From: Naganishia liquefaciens
Lineage: Eukaryota; Basidiomycota; Tremellomycetes; Filobasidiales; Filobasidiaceae
DNA length: 64,000 nt
Direction of reading: 5' to 3'
Assembly: GCA_013423385.1 (NCBI GenBank)
Contig: BLZA01000013.1
Location: 124,001 to 188,000, forward strand
Each line of letters opens with the position of its first letter. Position 1 is the first letter of the stretch. Below the pieces are notes generated by a model. The model was not told the origin of the DNA. It ran no database searches and saw nothing but the letters and a program-made list of their open reading frames with translations. The position numbers and the translations under genes are program-made. This document shows, one piece after another, positions 21,501 through 32,155 of the stretch.

Positions 21501-22964
21501 GTTGCTTAGCGTCGGAAGACTTGTGAGCGGCAACAAGATCCACAGTTTCAATGTTGACCGCATTAGCCTTCTCCATCACAGTGGTCAGCGCAGCGATCAA
21601 ATTCGCCTTGGGGCCTCGGATGACACACTCCTCCGAGTGAGAATCGATCGAAGGCAACTCGACGATACATCCGTGCTGTTCCAGGATCTCATCGGCGGCA
21701 GATCCAACCAGGAATCGGTGCTGCCTCTTGGGAAGGGAAATGATCATCTTGGTGGTGGTGGCTACGTAGTCGTCATATTGCCTTCGAATTTCGTCGACGA
21801 CGGCAACAACCTTGTCCTTGTCACCCTTGACAGTGATCGCGAGATCTCGCTTCCTCTCGGACGGAGCAGAGATAGCACCGTCGGCATTGTCTGCCTGCGC
21901 AGTGGCGTCTTCGCGGGAAGCCAAAGCCTTCCAAACGCTGGGAGGAGGAATGTGGACCTGAACCTGGTCCTGACCGACGCCTTGTTCAAGCTCCTCCTTG
22001 GCCTTCTTACCCTTGGGTCCGGCGATGAACAGGTAATATTCAGAGGGGATGTCCTTGATCTTGACGGAAGTGTACGAGACCTTGTCCTTGATAAGAGCGT
22101 TGATTCGGTTCTTGGCATCGACAATGGCAGGCGTGGGACCAGTCAAGGAGATAGGAACGGCGGGATCTTCAACCTCTTCGTCCTCCGAGTCACTGGCATC
22201 GTCGTCCCGGTCCTTGTTACCGTTGACAGGGGCAGAGGGCAATTGATCTCGGCGAGGAATATCAATTCGGCAACCGGTAGCGTCGGTAATGACCTTCAAG
22301 TTAGCGCCCTTAGGTCCGATAATCGTACCCAAGGTGCTCAGGGGAACATCCATAGTCTGGGTCTCCACCTTGCTGATTCCTCGCTCAATGGTCTTCTTGG
22401 CCATAGCAGCTCGCTTGTCATCAGGACCACGAATGAAGAAGGTTCGCAAACCAGTTCGCATCTGGGTAGAAGCTTCGACGCTGCATCCGTACTGTTCCTT
22501 GACTTTCTTGGTCAATTCCGTGAAAGCCTTGGGCGAAACGGTGATACTGGCCGAGGGAACGGAGAAGGAGATCGTAGACGGCAAGGACGAAGCGAGGGGT
22601 GCACCGGATCGACCGAGCCCACCGGGAGCGGAAGAGACGGGTGCGCGGGCCTTTACCTTTGAAGCGGAAGCCGCACCCCACTTGCTAGAAGCCGGAGCAG
22701 TCGAAGCAGTGGCGGGAGCGGCACTGCTTCCAAGGGCGGGGAAGGCATCCTGGCTGGCAGTATCGACGGTTTCGGTAGCGGGTTGACGGGGTTTAGAAGC
22801 GGCAGACGAAGACGAGGGCGGAGCGTTGTTCCCGAGCGAGGGGAAAGGATCGGGAGCGCCCTCCAAGCCGTGTCGCTGCGAGAATGCAAGCGTCAATGTT
22901 GGATCGAGATCTGTCGACGTTGTGCTGGACTTACCTTTTGGAGCTCAGCAGCAGAAAGGGCCAT
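18535..22964 (-). CDS. SCP160: Vigilin / Scp160-type multi-KH RNA-binding protein
   Basis: Large polysome- and ER-associated protein with many KH domains, binding mRNA and tRNA. Starts MALSAAELQK, one intron, then RHGLEGAPDPFPSLGNNAP and a Ser/Ala/Pro-rich lead. At least eleven KH modules are readable from their GxxG loops: LGTIIGPKGANLKVITDATG, YLFIAGPKGKKAKEELEQ, LHKFLIGKKGAKINQFEQ, HKHVIGPGGSVLRSILGE, HVPHLVGQAGATINKLRE, HPALIGSSGKYAIRLEEKYG, VARILGKAGANINAIKDDTG, FHGQLIGPGGQRLRDLI, HAVRIGRGGAALQDLQRKSG and FPRIIGSKGATISRLRSETG; others have lost the loop (FLVGSAADEILEQHG). About 1,250-1,300 residues, the family's length. Most of the gene is one 2.2-kb exon; introns cluster toward the 3' end. 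Stop TAA 18535-18537, ATG 22962-22964. Confidence 0.93.
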
Positions 22965-23388
22965 GGTCGATCGAATGTTTTACCGTCAAGTGAGAACACA
23001 GGTACCGAGGATCCGAGGGGATAGGGGAAATAGACCGACAGGAAGATGAGGAGGTGATGCAAAACAGGGAATCGCACAGGAAACGAGACTGTTCAGGACG
23101 CCGCTATAGCTCCAGCACCGACCGGCGGTGAGTGCGCGCGCGAGTGGACGATTCTGGAACGCGCGCCTCCACTTTTGCATCCGCGCGGGGGAATCCACGC
23201 CATGTGGGTCGGGCCCTCACCCGCACCACGGGTCGTCCGTCGCTTCCCCCGAAAGCATGGTTGTTGCCGGGAAGCCGCCTTACATTCAGCTTTTTACTGG
23301 ATACAACGATGGGGAAAGCATACATGATCTTTACATACTCGGACACCAGGCCAAGGGTCGCGAAACGGACACCGAAACAGCATCGAGT
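22965..23388. promoter_or_regulatory. Promoter region of SCP160 behind NSE4
   Basis: 424 bases between the SCP160 start and the NSE4 stop, both genes on minus. It should contain the SCP160 promoter and the NSE4 3' UTR. A GC-rich stretch at about 23125-23185 is the only visible feature. Confidence 0.4.
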
Positions 23389-24864
23389 CTAGGCGTACCA
23401 ACCCGAAGCCGAGGGTCTCTGTTCTTCCTCCTCCTCTCGGTGAGGAATGATGCCCTTGGTGATACCAAAGAGCTCGATCGCCTCCTAAGTGAGCGGTTTA
23501 TGAGGTTTATGAGGTCAGCTCAACGTCACAGATTAACCATCAAAGGATCGGCATACCTGCCAAGCCTCCATCGACATCTCCATAACCACTTGTCGCTTCG
23601 TCAAGGCCTCTCTGATCTCATTACCCGCAGCGTCATACTGCGCTCTCTTGTCTTCCTCGCTCGGCGGCTCGCACGAGACTGCAACAGGCATCTCAGCAAC
23701 ACATCTTCTGTACGCATTTGCGGGACGTACAGATGATAGGGATCCCGCTACCGTCCTGCTTCACATCGATAGCAGCCAGAGACGAAGATACCAAAAATGA
23801 AGTATAGAAAATATTCTCTACCGTCTGACCAAACGATTTCGGGTTGATAACCCATTCGAAATAGTTGAGATCCGGATCCTGCTCTTCGAGCAATGTCGCC
23901 AGCGCCGAGGTGTTGGTGATTGTCGGATTGGCGGCTTTGGTCATGTCTTCTTGACGAATCTCCTGTGGACGGACTTCAGGCTGCGCGACCTGCTTCTGAC
24001 GGGCTTTGCGGTTGATGACACGTCTCTTGTGCTCAATTGCCATCACGCCGTTCCTAGGAGGTTGTCAGCGGCGATTCTCGCCCCTTCTAGTGATTGCGGC
24101 TCACATAAATTCGACACCCGGCGCACGCCGACTCCGCCTTGCAGCGAGCCAACCGATCTTTGCCCAATTGCCAAGCTTTCCGCCTCGTCTCACCGCTGGG
24201 CGATCTTCCTCATCCACATCCACGTCCTCTAACATCTGCGCATCCAGACCTAGCAAGTCTCTCAGGCTGTCCCAGAGGAAGATCAGCGTAGAGCCGGGAT
24301 CACTAACACGTGGCGGGGGACATACGGGTCGAAAAAGTCTCCAGGCTCAAAAGCATTCGCCATTGCTCTTGCTTGTTTCCCAAGCTTCATAGCCGAGTCA
24401 CTATGCATCGTCATGATCTTGGAATCGATTACCGCCAAACTGGAGTTTCCACCTCGGCCCACTATGGGTTGTCGTGATCGGAATCCGGCAAGCGCGTTTT
24501 GTAATGATCAGATGCGGCTTACATTTTTCGAATAGTTTGTTGGTAGTCGACACATTTTGTGCGAGTTCTGCCGGGGTAAGCTTCGATGGATCGATATTGT
24601 CATCTAACGGGGCGCAAGGGGATTAGTTCTGATCGCTCACATGGCGAGGTTGAAGTCCCACTTTCAGCTTTTTTCTGCAATCGTCGCAGCTGCCTCTTGA
24701 GTCCCCGCATTTCGCCTTCCGTCAGCACATTTCTTTGCTCGCCCTCTTGGAGAGAATCGATCTCTCGGCTGTTCGCGTTGGAGTCAATAAGATTCGTGAT
24801 GTCGGAACTCGGTGTCGCGTTCAGCTTACTCGAGATCTTGTGAGGCGGCTGTCTTTCGGGGCAT
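23389..24864 (-). CDS. NSE4: Smc5-Smc6 complex kleisin subunit Nse4
   Basis: Kleisin that bridges the Smc5 and Smc6 heads in the nuclear DNA-repair SMC complex. Order: MPRKTAASQDL; a short GTAAGC intron; EMRGLKRQLRRLQKKAE; LTPAELAQNVSTTNKLFEK, the helix that contacts Smc6; MANAFEPGDFFDP; WLAARRSRRAPGVEF, a strongly conserved Nse4 motif; AIEHKRRVINRKARQ; and the C-terminal winged helix opening with WVINPKSFGQTVENIFYTSF and closing with EAIELFGITKGIIPHREEE. About 350 residues over several small exons. ATG at 24862-24864 is chosen since the exon opens with it and the following intron puts REIDSLQEGEQ in frame; the N-terminal exon is the least certain part. Stop TAG 23389-23391. Confidence 0.88.
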
Positions 24865-25204
24865 TTGCAAGCCTTGTGCACCTGGTGAGAGGCTTAAGGA
24901 TCCTGTTCCCCCGTGATGATAGGGTTGCAATCGAGGCAATTATAGAATCAGGTTTTGAATCAATGATTCTTGTGAAGCAGCACTTCGAAGTCTGAACGCT
25001 CGACGCGATTCAGAACGCGTGAATCAAGGTGCACCCCGCTGAATCCGGTCGATCGCTGCCTCAGTCGTCATCACCAAATGAGCTGGCTCCCCTCTGCATC
25101 CTGCAAGATATATTCCAAGGTCTGGGTTGCAGATTATAGATAGCACCCTCAACGTATTTCCATTGATACCCCATACGCCCCGAAAAACGCTAGAGGTCCA
25201 CACC
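24865..25204. promoter_or_regulatory. Divergent promoter of NSE4 and YIP1
   Basis: 340 bases between outward-facing starts. AT-rich patches occur at about 24936-24970. No further gene is visible. Confidence 0.45.
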
Positions 25205-26152
<948 letters not shown>

Positions 26153-27304
26153 CATGAATAACCACAATGATTTCTTACGGACGCTTCTGTTATATACCGC
26201 CATAGTATGATGGCATCAAGGGCAAAGAGAGGATGTTCTTTGATCGCCTCAGCCGATACCTCGAGATTGGCTAGCATAAATCTCGCCTATTTGAATTGCC
26301 CAAAGTCACCCTGCTCAGGCAGGAGACGTGAGGATGGCAAAACGACAGTAGACACAAAATCCAGACGATCCCAGATGCTCCTCTCTCCCAGCTCCTTTCC
26401 CATTGATTGACCTTCAACCACCTCTAGTCATGTAATCTGTTCCTGAAACTGCTCCAAACGTAAGGGCAAGGTCAAGTAGCTGGTTATAAGCTGAGCTATC
26501 ATATATAGGTGCATCCCAATCAACCTGATCGACGCGCCTCAATACAATGAGCCTACGTACAGCTAATAGGTACAGCAGTCAAGTAGAAGTTCGTCGAAAA
26601 TTTGGATCCGCCTAAGCGAGTATCCAAACAAACGCCCTGGCCTCGTTGAGCGAGACGGCGTCAACCTGAATCACCGTCGCATGCCATCCATACATAACAA
26701 TTGCTGGATGACTCGCTCTTGATCGTATACCACGCAAGACCCGACGTGTCAAGTAGAACAGATAGGACCCTCCGCACTCCTTGTCTGGTTCTGATCCGCC
26801 CTTGCACCGACCCCCGACCACTCAAATCACCACCATCCTGGTGACTTTCCGACATCCTCATCCGTTCAACGTCGACGCCCACGCCGTAGATTCGGAGTTA
26901 CACATTGCCTTCGCCTCGACACACCTTGCATTTCGCAAGCTGTCCGCCTCATTGCTTTGATCAGCTTACAGCGCTATAGCGGTCTCGACATCCGACCTGT
27001 TCAGACCGTTGCTGGATTTTGAAAACTCCCATCTTTTGTCTTTCTTTACTTTGTTTGTTTGTTACATCAACCTTTCTCGACTCGAGCTCGTTCCCGCTTT
27101 AATCGTCTCGTCGTATTAGCAATACTGCCGACGACAAGCATCAACAGCCTTTCACTTTTATCACCATCAGCGCCGACATCATCTCGGCCTTATAACGACT
27201 TTTCTATAATTTTACTTTCCTGCATCGCTCTCACCTCTCGATTCCTTTGATCGACACTTGAATTACTCTATACCCTCCACCAACTACAACAACCCATCTC
27301 CAAA
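26153..27304. promoter_or_regulatory. Long upstream region and leader of the B-type cyclin gene
   Basis: 1,152 bases with no supported gene. The last 300 bases (about 27000-27300) are pyrimidine-rich on plus (runs such as TTTGTCTTTCTTTACTTTG), as in fungal core promoters and long 5' leaders. The size suits a cell-cycle regulated promoter, but no specific binding site was identified. A 69-codon minus frame at 26612-26821 has no recognisable motif. Confidence 0.45.
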
Positions 27305-29477
27305 ATGGCTGTTAGAGTAAGTCTTGTTTTCCGGCATCAGTCGGCGTGGCTCCGGCCCGTGACATCATCTACGCTTATGGAAACGCGTGTTGACTGAAAT
27401 TCCACCTTTTTCGCCTCCATTTCCTTTCGCCATCCACTATCAGCCATCCACCGGCATCAGGACCCGAATGTCTACTCGAGTCAAAAATGACGAGAACGCA
27501 CCTCCTGTCGTATCTCATGGATCGATGGACGGTATCGCAGCATCAAAATCCGCCGTTCATGGTGGCCACGAGCTCAAAGCGAAGGTTTCCAACACAAACT
27601 TGGCTGCTTCAGGTGTCCTAGGTCAACGTCGGGCCAACCAGATCGCCAATGTCAAGGCCGAACCAACCGTGAAAGCTGGAGCCAAACGGCCAGCATTGGG
27701 CAACATCAGCAACAGTGGTATCAAGGTGTGTTGGATACCTGACCGCAACGTTCCAATCTGACTCATATTCCACCGTAGGATCCTCATGTCGATACTGATA
27801 TTCCTATGAAGCATACCAAGGTCTCTGGACCAACTCGTTCCAGATCGGCTTCCGTTGCCAGCTCAAAGTCTGGTACAACTCGTTCCGTCAAAAGCGAGAA
27901 CGCCAATGCCAATCCTGTTCGAAACATCGCTCGTGCCCCTCGTGCCGTCAAGGCGGTCTCCTCCAAGTCTAGTGTTCAGACCAGCTCCAGCCGAGAAGCC
28001 GTTGTTCCCCTCAAGGACACCAACATGATCAGCTCGATAGCGGAAGAAAGCATGATGATGGATGATGGCTCAGCGATGCAAGATGTCAAGCCTTCGCGCG
28101 GCCTCGAAGCCAACGGTAGCGGTCTTACCCCATCTCTGGGCGAGATGGGTGTGGAAGTCTCCTCGGCTATCGATGTTGCAGAACAGCAAGACCTCGGCTA
28201 CGACAGCGAAGAAGATGTCGAACTGCATGAACAAGATGTCGACGATGTCGAGGAGGAAGGCATCATGGTAGACGAAGACGACTGGCTTGCTCTGACAGAA
28301 GAGCAGCAATTCGAAGCCGAGCAAACTTTGGCGCTTGTCCGAGAGACCTTTGACGATGAAGTGGACATGTTTGACACTACCATGGTGGCGGAGTATGCCG
28401 ACGACATTTTCTTCTACATGACGGATTGCGAGGTGGGTCCTCTGTCCGGGTAGTCTGTCCATTGCTGATGTTGGCAAAAGGAACGTGCTATGCCGAACCC
28501 GCATTACATGGAGTACCAGAACGAAATTCAATGGTGGGTCTGTCTGCGCCCAGCATGAAGCCTGTGCTCACCTTCCATTAGGGAAATGCGAACGACCTTG
28601 ATCGACTGGTTACTCCAAGTTCATCTGCGTTACCACATGCTGCCAGAGACCTTGTGGATCGCCGTCAACATTGTAGACCGATTCCTGTCTTTGCGTGTTG
28701 TCTCGTTGATCAAGCTGCAACTAGTGGGAGTGACAGCAATGTTTATCGCTGCGAAGTATGAAGAAATCCTGGCACCAAGGTACGCTACATCACACTCGGT
28801 CTCAGACCTCTGCTAATCCACTCTCAGCGTTGATGAATTTGTTTACATGACCGAGAACGGTTACACCAAGGAGGAAATCCTCAAAGGTGAAAGAATCATC
28901 CTTCAGGTAGGCGCGATCTCTCCACCAATCGGCCATGACTGACCGACCGTCTTGCAGACTCTCAACTTTGACATCTCGTCCTACTGCACGCCCTACAGCT
29001 GGGTACGACGAATCTCGAAGGCTGATGACTACGATATCCAGACAAGAACTCTATCGAAGTTCTTGATGGAAGTAACTCTGTTGGACCACAGATTCCTCCG
29101 GTGCAAACCCAGCCTCATCGCTGCCATCGGCATGTACGCTGCTCGGCGCATGCTCGACGGAGAATGGGTTAGTGTGGCGTGTTGTCCGCCAGGAACACGG
29201 CTGACCTTTCTGCAGAACGACGCCTTCGTCTTCTACTCCAACTACACAGAGATCCAGCTGCTGCCTGGAGCCCGGATACTGATTGAGCAAATGGCCGCGC
29301 CGGATTTCGAAAAGCAATACGTGTATAAGAAGTACACCAACAAGAAGTTTTTGCGGGCATCTACGTTTGCTCGTGATTGGGCTAAACAGAATGTAGCAAA
29401 AGATGGTATGTCTTGCGCTAGATCTGCAGCGATCATCTGCTCACCTTGGCTTTGGTTTAGGCTCAGCTGCTTTCTAG
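27305..29477 (+). CDS. G2/mitotic B-type cyclin
   Basis: Activating partner of Cdk1 for entry into mitosis. The first coding exon is only 12 nt (MAVR), then PSTGIRTRMSTRVKNDENAP after a CAG acceptor. A destruction box of the form RxxLxxxxN is seen as RPALGNISN. A Ser/Lys-rich linker and an acidic block (SEEDVELHEQDVDDVEEEGI) precede the cyclin box: EMRTTLIDWLLQVHLRYHML, ETLWIAVNIVDRFLSLRVVS, LQLVGVTAMFIAAKYEEILA and VDEFVYMTENGYTKEEILKG. The second fold contains LNFDISSYCTPYSWVRRISK and SLIAAIGMYAARRMLDGEW. Ends NVAKDGSAAF before TAG 29475-29477. About 600 residues. It is clearly a B-type (Clb) cyclin; which paralogue cannot be said. Confidence 0.9.
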
Positions 29478-30911
29478 TCGCTACTGCCTCGACCCGTCTC
29501 AACGCAACGTCAAGGAGCCATCCGCCATAGTCTGCATACACCGCCCATTATAGTTTTTCTCCAGCTTGCATTGCTCGGCCAAGTGCCGAGTGTCCGCTCT
29601 TTTCTTTCCTGGTTCTGTATCGCCTTGGTCTTCATGGCGGTGACTGTGCATCCTATGCGTGCGATGCTCCTCGGCAACTTTTTCTCGCCTGCCCATCTGG
29701 TAACCAGCACAGCGACTACTTCCCTTTCTCTCTAGTTTGTATGCTCAATTGTATCAGTAGTAATGCAAAGTTCTCGCAGCCATTTACATTGTTTACGTTA
29801 GCCGCTTCCGTGTCCTGGTGCTGAAGATCGTTCGCTGCTTGCCCGCAAACGTAAGCGTTGCTTTTGGCCTTTTCGACTTCACCGTCATCACAGCAGCGGC
29901 GGTTGTGTACGTGATGGTTTCGGGCACTCAAAATTGACTCGCCCCGTAGAAGCCTTGCGTAACTGCCTGAAAATGAACGTAAGCTAGACAAGTAGAGGGA
30001 CGGCAGTCCACAGATCCTGTGCATCCTTGTACGATTTGACTAATGAATTTGAAGCTGCGAGGACTGTCTACGCCCCCCTGCGAAAACCGGAATTGCCGTG
30101 CATGAGTACGTGCATGGTCTTGCATAGGAATTCGTTCTTTCTCATTCCTGCCCTGTCAAGCTTACGCTCGGGTGTGGCCAAGGGATGGCAGTGTCGATAA
30201 GCGGAAAGGAGTGTCTGACGAACACTGTCCGATGAATCGACGGAAAATCACTGAAGGACAGATAGCCTGGGGTGCCGTGGCGAATGTGACATGGGCGAAT
30301 TTTGAAACGTGATAAGGTTTATCATAGGCGGGTTGGTGTTCCCTCCGATTCTCGAGCATTGCAATCTTTGTTCCCCGTACTACGTACGCTGTTCGCAGTG
30401 GGATCATGCTTCCAGAGCCTTGGCTGTTAGTAGCCATGGCTGCTGGTGAACCTCGGGGAAGTAGGATTAGCAATAATTGCCTCACGTTCGAAGAAGCCAG
30501 AATTCAGGGATTTATCTGAACTGTAAACTGAAGGTTCTTCGCTAATCATCAATCGTGTTCAGAAGCTGGAGAATAGTTGCACGATGAGTGCGGAGAAAAT
30601 CTCTGTGATCTATTTTCCTTATCTTTTGTCGAAGCCGAGGTTGGTTGCCAGCATCCGGACGCACGATTCGACTTCAAAGAGTCTGACGATCATGATCCGA
30701 GAATGAGACTGATAGCTTTTCATACCGCTCACCGCTCACACGAACAAAAAGAACAGATGTGCCACAGGAAAGATCATATGATCGATAGGAAGCGGTCGCT
30801 CCGAAGGGTCGCTCCGAAGCCGTTCACAAGACCATTACCTGAATGCATGGCAAACGTTTCGCTATCCCATTGCCATATCCCGTCATGATACAACCATTTC
30901 TACCGAGGCAT
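29478..30911. other. Large convergent intergenic region, no gene seen
   Basis: 1,434 bases between the 3' ends of the cyclin (plus) and QCR10 (minus). Open frames of up to about 105 codons occur on both strands but show neither family motifs nor splice-consistent continuations. A tandem duplicate of GGTCGCTCCGAAG is at about 30793-30818. No tRNA A/B-box pair was found by eye. An unannotated non-coding RNA cannot be excluded. Confidence 0.45.
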
Positions 30912-31695
30912 TTAGAAAGGCTTGTCTGATTCCGGGGTCTTGTCTAAGCGCGGTCAAACGTATAAGTCAACAATCCCTTACGGAATCAGGAAAGAGATGC
31001 TTACCCTCGTAGTACGCAGCGACGACCGGCACCCGCTTCAAGATGTCCTTCTACAAGACCACCGCGGCAATCAGCACATACTCATTTCCTGCCCAACGGA
31101 AATACCCAAAGCTTACCTGGAAAATGGGGATAGCCTGCGCGAAGAGAGCGACACCAGCACCAATGGCTCCGCCCCAGAGGAGAATCGAGGGCTGGTAGTG
31201 CTTCACTCGTTCGGGAGTGATGGCTCGGAAACGCTATTATAGGAGGGTGGACGTGTCAGAACAGCAGTCTCCAAAATAACAGGTGATTCATGGTCCGATC
31301 GCCCCTAGATACTTGGCAGGTGTGCAGGAGCGGCCGCGAAGGTATACCCTGGCGAGGCAAAGACGCAAGCCTTCGTGCGCTCCGATCCCATCACCCGAAC
31401 CCTTCTTTTGATTCCCGTGAAATTTGTCACTAGCGGTCTTTCTCGCAGAGACGCAAGTCCTCGCCACTTGGGTCGCTCTTGCTACCACGTCGCATGTTTT
31501 CGATGCAACGGAATCCACTTGCAAATCCCTCCGCACAAGGAGGCGGTCCGGGCGACCACGCAAGGTGCACGGCACATCCTCTTCGAATCCTCCGACTTGT
31601 CGAGGCCGATTCCGAAAGCCCCTGCTCCAAACGCCGCTAGATAATAGTGTCTCGCATCGACTTACAGGCTGAGGAATGAGCTTGATGACAGACAT
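30912..31695 (-). CDS. QCR10: Ubiquinol-cytochrome c reductase subunit 10 (complex III)
   Basis: Small single-span subunit of the mitochondrial bc1 complex. Four exons give about 74 residues: MSVIKLIPQP, then RFRAITPERVKHYQPSILLW, GGAIGAGVALFAQAIPIFQ, KDILKRVPVVAAYYE and DKTPESDKPF. The pattern ...YxPxxxLWGGA...FxxxIPxF...DxLxKxP...P..DKP is that of yeast Qcr10. Length fits. Exon 1 is 31666-31695 and exon 2 is 31117-31233, so the first intron is 432 nt, several times longer than others here, and the exon-1 frame stays open into it for more than 120 codons. Stop TAA 30912-30914. Divergent from RBM25. Confidence 0.88.
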
Positions 31696-32155
31696 CTCGA
31701 CGACGAGGGCAGACTGAACGGCAAGGTGTTTTTTTCTGAAGGATCGAACGAAACGTTTTGATTCGCGATATATTTTGGCGATTAAACGAAGCGCCCAGGG
31801 ATCACAAGCGAAGATGCGGTAGAGCAGTCAGCGATGAGGACGCGTAGCAGGGCATGTTTTACCTACGGAGTGACGGGATGGATGAGGAGTCACGGGGAAC
31901 GACGACTGTCGGTCCCAGCGACATGAGTAACGTGAATGGCCACTGCACCGTGCCAGTTCGATCGGGCGACAACGGGCCAACCAGCTGGGAGCCAAAACAG
32001 ACGGGAAAGGGAAATGACGTGTATTGGCAGAGAGGGCGATCGCTCCAGGACCAGTATTGCTCGAGGTGCCATGATCCCCTGCAAGTGCTTCAACGTTCAC
32101 CTTGCGCACTGGCTGGCCTTCGTCGTCTGTTTGTTCTTCAATCTAGATTCAAGCC
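31696..32155. promoter_or_regulatory. Divergent promoter of QCR10 and RBM25
   Basis: 460 bases between outward-facing starts. Next to the QCR10 start there is an AT-richer segment (about 31730-31795, containing GATATATTTTGG). No other gene is seen. Confidence 0.45.

Noticed and set aside
21436-22662. 408-codon plus-strand open frame inside SCP160
   Set aside because: It is antisense to well-defined KH domains; such mirrors arise from the codon bias of the real minus-strand gene and it has no motif.
26612-26821. Small minus-strand frame upstream of the cyclin gene
   Set aside because: No start context, motif or splice-consistent neighbour exon.
29478-30911. Possible tRNA or small RNA gene in the largest convergent gap
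   Set aside because: No A-box/B-box pair with correct spacing or cloverleaf arms could be found by eye; needs a covariance-model search.
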